Positions 10,455 to 19,862 of a stretch of DNA of 64,000 nt are shown one piece after another (the first letter of the stretch is position 1; each line of letters begins with the position of its first letter). The notes below the pieces were generated by a model that saw nothing but the letters and a program-made list of their open reading frames with translations, was not told where the DNA came from and searched no databases. Source of the DNA: Limnohabitans kasalickyi (GTDB taxonomy: Bacteria > Pseudomonadota > Gammaproteobacteria > Burkholderiales > Burkholderiaceae_C). The stretch is taken from positions 1,054,001 through 1,118,000 of the forward strand of contig OZ248407.1 in NCBI GenBank assembly GCA_965234325.1, written 5' to 3'. Both the position numbers and the translations under genes were made by a program.

Positions 10455-11477
10455 GTGCTCAAACGTTTTTTGTGGACTGTGGTCTTTTCTGTCGCAGCCT
10501 GTATTTCTTTGACGTCTTACTGGGTCATGAGACCCATGCCCTTGGTCAGTAGGACCATTGATCTGTCGATCGAGCCGCAAACCTCTGTGCGCGGCATTGC
10601 CCAAGCCGTGGTTGATGCCGGTGCGGAGGTTTCCCCCGATTTGTTGTACGCCCTATTTCGCCTCAGCGGAAAGTCGCGCAAGCTGCGTGCGGGCAGTTAT
10701 GAACTGAGTCAAGGAAACACGCCGCTTGATGTGCTGCGCAAACTCAGCCGTGGTGAAGAAAGCCTCAAAGCCGTGACGCTGATTGACGGCTGGACTTTTC
10801 GCCAATTTCGTGCCGCTTTGGCCAAATCTGAGGGGCTCAAGCACGATGCCAAAGACCTGAGCGATGATGAGCTCATGGCCAAGTTGGGCATGCAAGGCAT
10901 CGCTCCCGAAGGTCGTTTCTTTCCTGACACCTACACCTACGGCAAAGGCACATCTGAATTACATGTGATGGAACGCGCCGCCAAGGGCATGACCAAGAAA
11001 CTGGCAGCCGCTTGGGGTCAACGCCAACCCGGGATTCAAATCAAGACCATTGATGAAGCACTGATTCTGGCCAGCATCATCGAAAAAGAAACGGGCCGCG
11101 AAAGCGACCGCACCACAATCAGCCGGGTTTTTCACAACCGTTTGGCCATCGACATGCCGCTGCAGACCGACCCCACCGTGATTTATGGCTTGGGCGAGTC
11201 GTTCGACGGCAACCTGCGCCGTGTCGACTTGCGCACCGACCACCCATGGAACACCTACACCCGCAAAGGCCTGCCCATCACGCCCATCGCCATGCCGGGT
11301 CGCAACGCCTTGCTGGCCGCCGTGCAGCCCGCAGCCAGCAAAGCGCTTTACTTTGTGGCCCGGGGCGACGGCACGAGTGAGTTTAGCGTGACGCTGGACG
11401 CGCACAACACCGCGGTCAATCGCTACCAACGCCGCGCATCAGCCGCACCAGCCGCACCCGCTGCATCTGGACAGTGA
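10455..11477 (+). CDS. mltG: Endolytic transglycosylase MltG
   Basis: An inner-membrane YceG-family enzyme that cuts nascent peptidoglycan glycan strands and so sets their length. It has 340 residues, an N-terminal signal anchor (residues 5-22), a LysM-like segment, and the catalytic motif ASIIEKETGRESDR with the essential Glu. Near the C-terminus are the family blocks LQTDPTVIYGL and YNT-type TYTRKGLPITPI. Translation starts at a GTG at 10455. The C-terminal tail is Ala/Pro-rich. It heads the conserved mltG-tmk-holB-tatD series. Confidence 0.95.
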   Translation: MLKRFLWTVVFSVAACISLTSYWVMRPMPLVSRTIDLSIEPQTSVRGIAQAVVDAGAEVSPDLLYALFRLSGKSRKLRAGSYELSQGNTPLDVLRKLSRGEESLKAVTLIDGWTFRQFRAALAKSEGLKHDAKDLSDDELMAKLGMQGIAPEGRFFPDTYTYGKGTSELHVMERAAKGMTKKLAAAWGQRQPGIQIKTIDEALILASIIEKETGRESDRTTISRVFHNRLAIDMPLQTDPTVIYGLGESFDGNLRRVDLRTDHPWNTYTRKGLPITPIAMPGRNALLAAVQPAASKALYFVARGDGTSEFSVTLDAHNTAVNRYQRRASAAPAAPAASGQ

Positions 11478-11502
11478 TGCTTCGCAGGCAAAATAGCTGG
11501 CT

Positions 11503-12165
11503 ATGACACATACAGGCCTGTTCATCAGTTTCGAAGGCATCGACGGTGCGGGTAAATCCACCCACATCGACGGTTTGGCTGCGGCATTCAAGGCCCAAGG
11601 TCGGCACGTCACGCTCACGCGCGAGCCGGGCGGTACACCGCTGGCCGAGAAGTTACGTGCGTTGGTGCTGCACGACGCGATGGACCCGCTGTGCGAAGCG
11701 CTATTAATCTTTGCCGCCCGACGCGACCACTTGCAAAACGTGATCGAACCCGCTTTGGCGCGCGGCGATGTGGTGCTGTGCGACCGCTTCACCGACGCCA
11801 CCTTTGCCTACCAAGGCAGTGGCCGTGGTTTTGATGGAGCGGTGTTGCACCAACTCGAATCGTGGGTGCAAGCCCTTCCAGAAGGAACCCAGAGCACTTC
11901 TGCCACCGGCTTGCGCCAACCCGACGTGACCGTGTGGTTTGAGCTAGACCCTGCCATTGCTGCTGAGCGTTTGGCAGGGGTCCGGGTGCCGGATCGCTTT
12001 GAATCACAGCCCGTGGCGTTCTTCCAAAAAGTCTCCGACGGTTACGCCCAACGCTCCGTGGCCGATCCGCTGCGCTTTGTGCGCCTCAACGCGGCACAAA
12101 CGCGCGATGCCGTTTGGCAGCAATTGGTGCAGCATTTTGTGCAACGCGGTTGGTTGCCAGCATGA
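11503..12165 (+). CDS. tmk: Thymidylate kinase
   Basis: It phosphorylates dTMP to dTDP with ATP in the cytoplasm. At 220 residues it is of usual length. The P-loop is FEGIDGAGKST near the N-terminus, followed by the DR(Y/F) motif as CDRFTDATFAYQGSGRG. The stop codon overlaps the ATG of holB (ATGA), so the two are translationally coupled, as in many betaproteobacteria. A 13-residue Ser/Thr/Gly-rich insert (EGTQSTSATGLRQ) precedes the WFELDPAIA block. Confidence 0.97.
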   Translation: MTHTGLFISFEGIDGAGKSTHIDGLAAAFKAQGRHVTLTREPGGTPLAEKLRALVLHDAMDPLCEALLIFAARRDHLQNVIEPALARGDVVLCDRFTDATFAYQGSGRGFDGAVLHQLESWVQALPEGTQSTSATGLRQPDVTVWFELDPAIAAERLAGVRVPDRFESQPVAFFQKVSDGYAQRSVADPLRFVRLNAAQTRDAVWQQLVQHFVQRGWLPA

Positions 12166-13181
12166 GCGACGCATCTTCCGCCGTGCGTCCCGCGTTGAGC
12201 CAGTGGCTGCAAGGTCAACTCACCACCTTGTTAGCACGGCGCGGCCATGCGTGGTTGTTGCAAGGGCCCTCTGGCTTGGGCCAATACACCTTGGGGCTAG
12301 AGCTGGCCCGCGCCTGGCTGTGCGAACAGCCCACACCGCAAGGCGCGTGTTACCAATGCCGCAGCTGCCACAGCGTGGACGTGCGTACCCATGCCGATTT
12401 GTGCACCTTGATGCCTGAAACCTTGGCGTTGGCGCTGAACTGGCCGCTGGACGAAAAAACGCAAAAAGACCTCGACGACAAAAAGCGCAAACCCAGCAAA
12501 GAAATCCGTGTTGAAGGTGCCCGCCAAATGGTCACCTTCACGCAGCAAACCCGCTCGGGCGGTGCCACCAAAGTGGTGTTTGTCTACCCCGCCGAGCGTA
12601 TGAACCACGTCACGGCCAACACCATTTTGAAAACATTGGAAGAGCCGCCCGGCGAAACCCGCTTTGTGTTGGCCAGCGAAGCCTCGCACCAGTTGCTGCC
12701 CACCATTCGCAGCCGCTGCCAAACCCACACCATGGTGTGGCCCAGCGAAGCCGAGTCGATGGCTTGGCTGCAAGAGCAGGGCGTGCCCAACGCCGATGCT
12801 GCCGTTTTGCTGCGCGCCGCAGGCGGTCGACCTGAAGACGCGCTTGATTTGGCCAACAACGGTTTGAAAGCAACGCATTGGGCCTCTTTGCCCAAAGCCG
12901 TGTTGCGTGGGGATGTGAGCGCGGTTTCTGACGCCACGCCCTCACAGGCCATTGCCATGCTGCAAAAGCTGTGTCACGACCTGTTGGCCGTGCGCACCGG
13001 CGCTGAACCGCGTTTTTTCATGGCTGCCGATTTACCCGCTGCGGGCACGGTGTCGTCCCTCACGCAATGGTCCAAAGACTTGATGCAAGGTGCACGCACC
13101 TCCGAGCACCCATACAACCCGGGCTTGATGTTTGAAGTTTTGGTGGCTAGGGCACAAACCGCTTTGCGCGCCAAAGACTGA
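12162..13181 (+). CDS. holB: DNA polymerase III subunit delta'
   Basis: A clamp-loader subunit of the AAA+ class that helps load the beta clamp on DNA. It is 339 residues from the ATG at 12162, which overlaps the tmk stop. The structural zinc cysteines are visible (CYQCRSCHSVDVRTHADLC), as are TILKTLEEPP and the SRCQ sensor motif. The P-loop is replaced by GPSGLGQYTL, in keeping with the ATPase-inactive delta' subunit. Confidence 0.95.
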   Translation: MSDASSAVRPALSQWLQGQLTTLLARRGHAWLLQGPSGLGQYTLGLELARAWLCEQPTPQGACYQCRSCHSVDVRTHADLCTLMPETLALALNWPLDEKTQKDLDDKKRKPSKEIRVEGARQMVTFTQQTRSGGATKVVFVYPAERMNHVTANTILKTLEEPPGETRFVLASEASHQLLPTIRSRCQTHTMVWPSEAESMAWLQEQGVPNADAAVLLRAAGGRPEDALDLANNGLKATHWASLPKAVLRGDVSAVSDATPSQAIAMLQKLCHDLLAVRTGAEPRFFMAADLPAAGTVSSLTQWSKDLMQGARTSEHPYNPGLMFEVLVARAQTALRAKD

Positions 13182-13265
13182 ATCACAAAGCCAACCCACT
13201 GAGCAGCTCATCCACAACGCTCATTCCATTCATTCGCGATCACCACGCCTATCTGCCCAAAACCC

Positions 13266-14060
13266 ATGTTCACCGACTCACACTGCCACCTCAACTTTCC
13301 TGAGCTGGCTGAAAACATCCACACCATTCGTGACGACATGGCCAAGGCGCAAGTCACACGCGCTTTGGTGATCAGCACCACGCTGGAGCGGTTTCCTGAA
13401 GTCCACGGTCTGGCCACTCAGTTTGACAACTTCTGGGCCACCGTGGGTGTGCACCCTGACAACGAAGGCGTGCAAGAACCCACGCTAGACGACTTGCTGA
13501 CTCGCGCCAAACTGCCACGCGTGGTGGGCATTGGCGAAACGGGCTTGGATTACTTCCGTTTGGGCGAGCGCACGGTGGCCGAGATGGAGTGGCAGCGCAA
13601 CCGCTTTCGCGTCCACATTCAAGCCGCGCAGCAAACCCAACTGCCTTTGGTCATCCACACGCGCAGCTCGTCGGCTGACACATTGGCCATTTTGAAAGAG
13701 CAGGGCGAAGATGGCTCAACGGGCAGTGCAGGGGGCGTCTTTCACTGCTTCACAGAAACAGCCGAGGTGGCTCGCGCAGGCTTAGACCTCGGGCTGTACA
13801 TCTCTTTTTCAGGCATCTTGACCTTCAAAAATGCCCAAGATTTGCGTGACGTGGCCAGCTTTGTGCCGATGGACCGCATCTTGATTGAGACCGACAGCCC
13901 CTACTTGGCACCCATGCCGCACCGTGGTAAAACCAACAATCCATCCTATGTACCGTTTGTGGCCAAGCAGATAGCTGCCATTAAAGGATTACCTGTTGAC
14001 GCTGTAGCTGAGGCAACGAGTCGCAATTTTGACCAGTTATTCAAGGCTGTTTTGAAATGA
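13266..14060 (+). CDS. tatD: TatD family metal-dependent deoxyribonuclease
   Basis: A 264-residue TIM-barrel metallohydrolase with 3'-5' exonuclease-type activity in the family. Metal ligands are seen in FTDSHCHL at the N-terminus, GIGETGLDYF, LVIHTRSS, GGVFHCF and ILIETDSPYLAP. It follows holB in the usual mltG-tmk-holB-tatD order. Its stop overlaps the ATG of the ankyrin gene. The gap from holB is 84 bases, and I see no clear terminator in it. Confidence 0.94.
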   Translation: MFTDSHCHLNFPELAENIHTIRDDMAKAQVTRALVISTTLERFPEVHGLATQFDNFWATVGVHPDNEGVQEPTLDDLLTRAKLPRVVGIGETGLDYFRLGERTVAEMEWQRNRFRVHIQAAQQTQLPLVIHTRSSSADTLAILKEQGEDGSTGSAGGVFHCFTETAEVARAGLDLGLYISFSGILTFKNAQDLRDVASFVPMDRILIETDSPYLAPMPHRGKTNNPSYVPFVAKQIAAIKGLPVDAVAEATSRNFDQLFKAVLK

Positions 14061-14719
14061 AGTCATACTTTAAATTTCTTCTCTATCTATATGTTTTCAT
14101 TGGATTTTCATTTACCAATGCAGGCTCATACGATGACTTTTTCAAAGCCATCCATTTTGACCAAGTACAAGAGGTGCAGAATTTACTCAAGCGCGGTATT
14201 GATCCTAATTCACCCAATGAAAAGGGGGTATCAGCACTGATCGTCGCCTTGCAATCTGGCGCTTTTAAAACCGCCGTGCTCTTGGCCCAAGAACCCCAAA
14301 CCCGTGTGGAAGTGAGCAACCCCAGCAACGAGTCGGCTTTGATGATGGCCGCCATCAACAACCAAATTGAAGTTGCAACGGTGCTGATGGAACGCGGTGC
14401 TGAAGTGAACCGTAAAGGATGGACGGCCCTTCATTACGCAGCAACTCGTGGCCACATTGCCATGATTCGTTTGCTGCTCGAAAACAGCGCCTACATTGAT
14501 GCCGAGTCCCCCAATGGCACTACGCCGCTGATGATGGCGGCTTTTTACGCACAACCCCTGGCGGTGAAACTCTTGCTGGAAGAAGGGGCCGACCCTACGC
14601 TGCGCAACCAGTCCAAAGCCACCGCGCTAGACATGGCGTTGGCCAATGATAGAAAGCAAAGCGCGTTCTACTTGAGAGCATTTACCGAAGCTTGGGAGAT
14701 CAGGGAATCGGGAGAGTGA
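14057..14719 (+). CDS. Ankyrin repeat protein, exported
   Basis: A 220-residue protein with a signal peptide (hydrophobic core at residues 8-21, cleavage near NAG). At least four ankyrin repeats follow; the clearest are residues about 85-185 (ALMMAAINNQIEVATVLMER, GWTALHYAATRGHIAMIRLL, GTTPLMMAAFYAQPLAVKLL). Ankyrin stacks bind proteins; the partner is unknown. It overlaps tatD by 4 bases, so it is coupled to the housekeeping operon, an arrangement that recurs in Burkholderiales. The first 60 codons are AT-richer than the rest. Confidence 0.9.
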   Translation: MKSYFKFLLYLYVFIGFSFTNAGSYDDFFKAIHFDQVQEVQNLLKRGIDPNSPNEKGVSALIVALQSGAFKTAVLLAQEPQTRVEVSNPSNESALMMAAINNQIEVATVLMERGAEVNRKGWTALHYAATRGHIAMIRLLLENSAYIDAESPNGTTPLMMAAFYAQPLAVKLLLEEGADPTLRNQSKATALDMALANDRKQSAFYLRAFTEAWEIRESGE

Positions 14720-14880
14720 TGGGGTTCGTGGTGGGTCGTAATTACCGACCATCAGTTTCTGAATGTCCTTAAAGATAAATTCTTTTCAATTAATTTAACT
14801 ATACATAATATACATCGTATCAAATGAAATCAAGACAAACGCTAGCTTTCTTAAAGTTCAGTTTTATTCCAAAAATACTC

Positions 14881-17289
14881 TTATGGGGCCAAAGTTAAGG
14901 TGTGCGTGGTAGCTTTGGGAGTCAAACGCAAATCACGGGTTTGACCACGCGCCCAAGCGTCTTTCATATCACGGTAGTTCGTGCTCCAGACCAAACCACT
15001 TTGCCCCGTTTGGTAGATGAACTGCGATTGCTCCAAATCCGACAAGTCGTACACCGCACGCATGGACGCCGCGTGGCGGTTGGCAAAGGGCATGTATTTT
15101 TCGCCGGGCCAGTACTGGCCCACATTGACGGTGAACGGGTCACCATCGGACGGCACACTCACATTGAACACGTCGCGCAAATAAGGCACTTGGCCAAAGG
15201 GCCTATGCGTGCTCAACGCCACATGCTCACGACCCCAACGCCAATCCGCGGGCGTGTTGCCTTGCAAAACGGCGATCCGGTCTAAGGCTCGGTCTAGTGC
15301 GGCGGTAGATTGTTCTGCGCAACTTTTCGGAGCGCACCAAGGGCTGTTTGGCTGACGCATCACGTTTTCAAGAAATACCCTGAAATTGCGTTTGCCGTAT
15401 TGGGCTTTGAAGGTGTCAGCGCCCAACTTGGGCTCTATCAAGCCGCGCGTGAGTTCATCGGCCCAGACCGAGACCAGCAAAGGCGCAGGCAAATCAGCGC
15501 TCATGCGACCATCGAAACCATCCAGGGTCTTGCGCGCTTGCGCGGCCAAAGGGTGTTGTGATGGTGTGGCTTTCAGCACAGGCAGCAAAGTGAGGGTCGA
15601 CAAAGACACGTCGTCTTTTTGAAGCCCTTGCATGTCGGCAAAACTGTGGCGAGGCTTGGCGCTCAAGACCTGCTCAATGCGGTCGTACCGGTGAGGGGCG
15701 GTCCAGTCTTGCCCTAAAAAGTGGGCATAGCCCGGCGCTGTGATGCGCTGGTTGGCCGTGGCCACCCAGCCTTTTTTGCCGTCATCTTGCGGCATTTCGG
15801 CATAGGGAATCCAGCCTGACCAGTCATAACGCGCATCCCACCCGGGTGCGGGTGCGACGCCACGCAAGTCGTTGTCTGCGCGACGCAGTGGCACGCGCCC
15901 TGCCGCTTTGAAGGCGATGCGCCCTTCTCTGTCGGCCATCACGATGTTTTGCGTCGGCGAATGGTTGTCGGCAAAAGCCGCGATGAGTTCAGGTACGTTT
16001 TTAGCCTTGGGCACCTTGAAACCACTTGCTAAGGTGCGGTTGTCGGCGTCCAATGCGGTCCAGCGCAAAGCCAGTACAAAGCGGGACAAGTCCATCACCT
16101 CGCCATGCGAGGCTTGGGCATCGCTGATCACGGGGCCATGCCGCGTGCTGCGCACCACCTGCGTCACGCTGGGTTGACCCTTGACAGCGATGGTTTCTTG
16201 CCGCGTCTCAAATGCTTGCCAGCCTGTGGGCGTTTTGTAACGGTTCGGGTCTGCGGGGTCGATTTGCTCCAAATACAAATCTTGCACATCGGGGCCGGTG
16301 TTGGTGAAGCCCCAAGCCACGTGTTCGTTGCGGCCCAACACCACAAACGGCAGGCCGGGCAAACTCGCACCGATCACGTTCAGATCGGGCGCTTGCAAAT
16401 GGGCGTAATACCAAATGGCGGGCGCACTCAAAGCCAAATGCGGGTCGTTGGCCAGCAGCGGCTTGCCCGAGGTGGTGTGCGAGCCAGCCACCACCCAGTT
16501 GTTGCTGCCCCGTCCTTCGTTAAACCCAGGCTCGCCCACCACGGGCAACGACAGCGAGGTTTTCAAGCCCCCTGCTGGCTTGTAAACGCCCAAGTTGCGG
16601 TAGAGCTGGGCCAAGTCAACGGCAGTGGCCGGTTTTTCACCGGGGTACGGCGGGTAAAGCTGCCAAAGTTGTTCGGTGCTCAAGGAGCGCGCCGCGGTCA
16701 GGCGGGCAAACTCGTTGCCCCAGTTCCCGCCCAAATCAAGCGCCATCACCAAGGACCAAGCCACGCTGTCAATAGGCTGCCAAGGCTTGCCCGAGGTGCC
16801 GCCGGGTTCGGTGCGCAGCAAGGCGAACTCAGGCGGCAAGCCTTGTGGCCGATTGGCATGAAAACTGTTGATGCCGTCGCTGTAGGCTTGCAACTGCTCG
16901 CGCACCTCCGCGGGCAAATTGTCGTATTGACGTTGCGCCGCTTGCATGAGCCCCAGCGTGCGAATGAGCTTGTCGGTGGGCAGCGTGACCTCGCCCAAAA
17001 TTTCAGACAACTCGCCGTGCATCAAACGGCGGTTGAACTCCAGTTGCCAGCTGCGGTCTTGCGCATGTGCAAAGCCCAAGGCAAACGCCGCATCGCGGCT
17101 TGATTGCGCTTGAATGTGCACAACATCGTCTGTGTCGCGGTTGATCTGCACGCGTTGGCTCAGACCTGCGACCTTCAACGCACCATCCACCATGGGCAAG
17201 GTGTGAAACACCCAAACCCCAAATCCAGCCCCCAAGGCCAGCAGCGCTAGCAAAAGGAATTTGGCAATTCGTTTCAACCAGCGCGTCAT
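14881..17289 (-). CDS. Penicillin acylase family Ntn-hydrolase (acyl-homoserine-lactone acylase/amidase type)
   Basis: An 802-residue exported amidohydrolase that matures by self-cleavage into alpha and beta chains. The N-terminus is a signal/anchor (residues 4-28). The alpha chain carries the GFAHAQDR block, and the nucleophile Ser follows the Gly of GRGSNNWVVAG, the usual beta-chain start. The block LLANDPHLALSAPAIWYYAHL is typical of penicillin/AHL acylases. The substrate cannot be told from sequence: quorum-signal, lactam or other amides are possible. It lies 14 bases downstream of an aldehyde dehydrogenase gene on the same strand. Confidence 0.92.
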   Translation of the reverse strand: MTRWLKRIAKFLLLALLALGAGFGVWVFHTLPMVDGALKVAGLSQRVQINRDTDDVVHIQAQSSRDAAFALGFAHAQDRSWQLEFNRRLMHGELSEILGEVTLPTDKLIRTLGLMQAAQRQYDNLPAEVREQLQAYSDGINSFHANRPQGLPPEFALLRTEPGGTSGKPWQPIDSVAWSLVMALDLGGNWGNEFARLTAARSLSTEQLWQLYPPYPGEKPATAVDLAQLYRNLGVYKPAGGLKTSLSLPVVGEPGFNEGRGSNNWVVAGSHTTSGKPLLANDPHLALSAPAIWYYAHLQAPDLNVIGASLPGLPFVVLGRNEHVAWGFTNTGPDVQDLYLEQIDPADPNRYKTPTGWQAFETRQETIAVKGQPSVTQVVRSTRHGPVISDAQASHGEVMDLSRFVLALRWTALDADNRTLASGFKVPKAKNVPELIAAFADNHSPTQNIVMADREGRIAFKAAGRVPLRRADNDLRGVAPAPGWDARYDWSGWIPYAEMPQDDGKKGWVATANQRITAPGYAHFLGQDWTAPHRYDRIEQVLSAKPRHSFADMQGLQKDDVSLSTLTLLPVLKATPSQHPLAAQARKTLDGFDGRMSADLPAPLLVSVWADELTRGLIEPKLGADTFKAQYGKRNFRVFLENVMRQPNSPWCAPKSCAEQSTAALDRALDRIAVLQGNTPADWRWGREHVALSTHRPFGQVPYLRDVFNVSVPSDGDPFTVNVGQYWPGEKYMPFANRHAASMRAVYDLSDLEQSQFIYQTGQSGLVWSTNYRDMKDAWARGQTRDLRLTPKATTHTLTLAP

Positions 17290-17303
17290 AGGAGGCTTTC
17301 TGT

Positions 17304-18731
17304 TTAAGGCGTGGCGGGCTTGAATTGGAGCGCTTTAAACTCCAAAAACTCTTCAAACCCGAACTTACCATTTTCACGGCCGTTGCCCGATTGTTTGTAG
17401 CCACCAAATGGCGCGTTGCTGTTGAACGGTGCGCCGTTGATGTCCACCTGACCGGTACGGATGCGGCGTGCGACGGCCACCGCGTGTGCTTCGTCGTTGC
17501 TCCACACGCCGCCGCCTAAACCGTAAATGGTGTCGTTGGCAATACGAATGGCTTCGGCCTCGTCAGCGTAGGTGATGATGACCAACACGGGGCCGAAGAT
17601 TTCTTCTTTGGCCAAGCTGTCGGTCGCTTTCACGCGCAGGATGGTGGGCTGCACAAAGTAGCCTTTGTCGAATGGCGGCTTTTGTGGGCCACCGGCCACC
17701 ACTTCGGCGCCCTCTTGAATACCTTGTTCAATAAAGCCAATCACGCGGTCGCGCTGGGCAGCGCTGACCAAGGGCCCTAAGCGGGTGCTCTCGTCCAAAC
17801 TGGGGCCGAGGGTGAGTTTGGCAATCGCAGTTTGTGCGATCTTTTTGGCTTCTTCGTAGCGCGACTCGGGCACCAGCATGCGGGTGTGCGCCGAGCAGGT
17901 TTGACCGCTGTTCAACATGCAGGCCGAGATGCTGCCTTTGACGGCGGCTTCCAAATCGGCATCGGGCAAGATCAGGCTGGCTGATTTGCCACCCAACTCC
18001 AGCGCCACGCGCTTGATGCTTTGCGAAGCCAACTCGCCCACACGTTTGCCCGCACGGGTGGAGCCGGTGAAGCTGACCATGTCTACTTCTGGGTGACTGG
18101 CCAACACCTCGCCCACTTCGGGGCCGGTGCCGTTGACCAAGTTAAATACGCCCGCAGGCAAGCCCGACGCATGGATGATTTCGGTCAAGATCATCGCGTT
18201 GATGGGCGCGATTTCGCTGGGCTTTAGCACCACGGTGCAACCTGCGGCCAAGGCAGGCGCCACCTTCAACGTGATTTGATTCAGCGGGAAGTTCCAAGGC
18301 GTGATGCAACCCACCACACCAATGGGCTCGCGCACCACCAGCGAGTTGCCCACCTTTTCTTCCCACACAAATCGACGTGCCACTTTGGCCGCATTGCCCC
18401 AGTTGAACACGGGGCCACCCACTTGAATCATCTTGGCGAGCTTGATGGGCATGCCCACTTCGCGGGCGATGGCGGTGCCCATGTCATCCGTGCGGTCCTT
18501 CAGGCCTTGCACGATTTTGTCGATGTATTCGCAACGGGTTTCAACCGGCAATTGCGACCAGCTCTCAAACGCGGCACGTGCCGCCAACACCGCTTGCTCG
18601 GCCTCAGCGCGGGTGCCTTGAGGTACCGTCGCAAACACTTCTTCGGTGGTGGAGTCATGCACTTCAAAGGTTTTACCCGATTGCGCTTTGACCCATTGGC
18701 CGTTGATGTAGTGGTCGGTGTAGTGCGTCAT
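17304..18731 (-). CDS. Aldehyde dehydrogenase family protein, NAD(P)+-dependent
   Basis: A 475-residue cytoplasmic aldehyde dehydrogenase. The NAD-binding region TPWNFPLNQ, the catalytic Glu in LELGGKSA and the nucleophilic Cys in NSGQTCSAHTR are all present, with EEIFGPVL near the C-terminus. I use the ATG at 18731 (MTHYTDHYINGQW), which matches the family N-terminus; an in-frame start 30 bases upstream adds no conserved residues. A perfect 14-bp palindrome stands 47 bases upstream, in the divergent promoter region shared with the di-iron-type hydrolase. The natural aldehyde is unknown. Confidence 0.94.
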   Translation of the reverse strand: MTHYTDHYINGQWVKAQSGKTFEVHDSTTEEVFATVPQGTRAEAEQAVLAARAAFESWSQLPVETRCEYIDKIVQGLKDRTDDMGTAIAREVGMPIKLAKMIQVGGPVFNWGNAAKVARRFVWEEKVGNSLVVREPIGVVGCITPWNFPLNQITLKVAPALAAGCTVVLKPSEIAPINAMILTEIIHASGLPAGVFNLVNGTGPEVGEVLASHPEVDMVSFTGSTRAGKRVGELASQSIKRVALELGGKSASLILPDADLEAAVKGSISACMLNSGQTCSAHTRMLVPESRYEEAKKIAQTAIAKLTLGPSLDESTRLGPLVSAAQRDRVIGFIEQGIQEGAEVVAGGPQKPPFDKGYFVQPTILRVKATDSLAKEEIFGPVLVIITYADEAEAIRIANDTIYGLGGGVWSNDEAHAVAVARRIRTGQVDINGAPFNSNAPFGGYKQSGNGRENGKFGFEEFLEFKALQFKPATP

Positions 18732-18777
18732 GTCAGTGCCTGTTGTTTGCAAAAGTTGCAATATAGTACATTTTTAT

Positions 18778-18791
18778 CGACCGATCGGTCG
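18778..18791. promoter_or_regulatory. Perfect 14-bp palindrome CGACCGATCGGTCG, probable TetR/AcrR-type operator
   Basis: A fully self-complementary 14-mer lies in the 134-bp gap between the divergent aldehyde dehydrogenase and metal-dependent hydrolase genes. Palindromes of the form ACCGAC/GTCGGT are typical operators of TetR-family repressors of fatty-acid and aldehyde metabolism. No regulator gene is adjacent, so the regulator would act from elsewhere. Confidence 0.6.
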
Positions 18792-18865
18792 GTGAATTCC
18801 CTGTATTAAAGTGCACTTTATGGGTGGCAACTGGGGGTATTCAAGAATGCTGATAATCCATACCC

Positions 18866-19834
18866 ATGGAACACAGCCAAACGCCCTCGCCTCCATCCTC
18901 GCATCAAGCCGCCCTTCACACTGCGGCTTTGGGTGCATCAAACCCCGTCAAGCTGACAGTTCGCCGATTAGGCGTTGACTTGTCCCAAGGCTTCAGCCGG
19001 CACTGGAATGGTGGCGACGCTTTTTTGACCGCCTATTGCAATGCCCTGTCGATGAGCTTTCCTACGGGCGAGCAGTTTTTTGTTGACGCCGTGAAGGCCG
19101 GCCTCAAAGCCCTGCCCGACACGTCCGCCAACGCCGCGTTGCGTGAAACTGCCAAGGGTTTCATTGGGCAAGAGGCCACCCACCGCCATCTGCACGCGCT
19201 GTACAACGCACATCTCCTCAAACAAGGTTTTCAAAACGCATGGGAGCTCCGCGCGGCCAAGCGCATTGCCAAAGCACACCAAGATTTTTTCAGCAAAAGC
19301 GACAAGCCTTACCTGCACATGTTGGCCGTGACGGCTGCGTTTGAACACTACACCGCTATTTTTGGCGACCTGAGCCTGGAAGACTTGGATGGCCCGGGTG
19401 ACATGTTTGCGCACGCCGAAGAACCTCTTAAAACCCTGTGGCGCTGGCACGCCGCCGAAGAGTCTGAACACAAAACCGTGGCCTTTGACTTGTATCAGAG
19501 CTTAGGCGGCAACCACACTTGGCGTTTGCGTTGGTTCACCTACGTGTCGATTCAATTCACCCTCGACATCATTCGCCAGACGATCAACAACCTGTGGCAT
19601 GACAAAACTTTGCACAAGCCATCCACTTGGTGGTCTGCCCTTAAATTCACCGTCGGCCCACACGGTCTGGTGTGGCGGGTGGCCAAGCCCTTGTTGGCTT
19701 ACCGCCGCAAAGATTTTCATCCCAACGACGTGGGCTCAGCCACAGCTGCCGCCACTTGGCTAAGCGGTCATGCCGACCGCTGGACGCCGGTCGGTGCGTC
19801 TGCCAACTTGGCGAAAGCCCCTGCCCAAACTTAA
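18866..19834 (+). CDS. Predicted metal-dependent hydrolase (PF10118/COG3687, ferritin-like)
   Basis: A 322-residue protein of the family annotated as predicted metal-dependent hydrolase. Carboxylate/His motifs that suit a di-iron four-helix centre are GQEATHRHLH (near residue 97), AFEHYTA and AAEESEHKTVAFD. The reaction is unknown; family members lie near lipid and aldehyde metabolism genes, in keeping with the divergent aldehyde dehydrogenase and the shared palindrome. The N-terminal 25 residues are Ser/Pro/His-rich and not conserved in type. Confidence 0.85.
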   Translation: MEHSQTPSPPSSHQAALHTAALGASNPVKLTVRRLGVDLSQGFSRHWNGGDAFLTAYCNALSMSFPTGEQFFVDAVKAGLKALPDTSANAALRETAKGFIGQEATHRHLHALYNAHLLKQGFQNAWELRAAKRIAKAHQDFFSKSDKPYLHMLAVTAAFEHYTAIFGDLSLEDLDGPGDMFAHAEEPLKTLWRWHAAEESEHKTVAFDLYQSLGGNHTWRLRWFTYVSIQFTLDIIRQTINNLWHDKTLHKPSTWWSALKFTVGPHGLVWRVAKPLLAYRRKDFHPNDVGSATAAATWLSGHADRWTPVGASANLAKAPAQT

Positions 19835-19862
19835 AGGTGGGGGCTGGTGGCGCGTCACGCGG

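Noticed and set aside
16105..17103. 332-residue plus-strand frame opposite the penicillin acylase
   Set aside because: It is a shadow frame. The acylase motifs on the other strand are clear.
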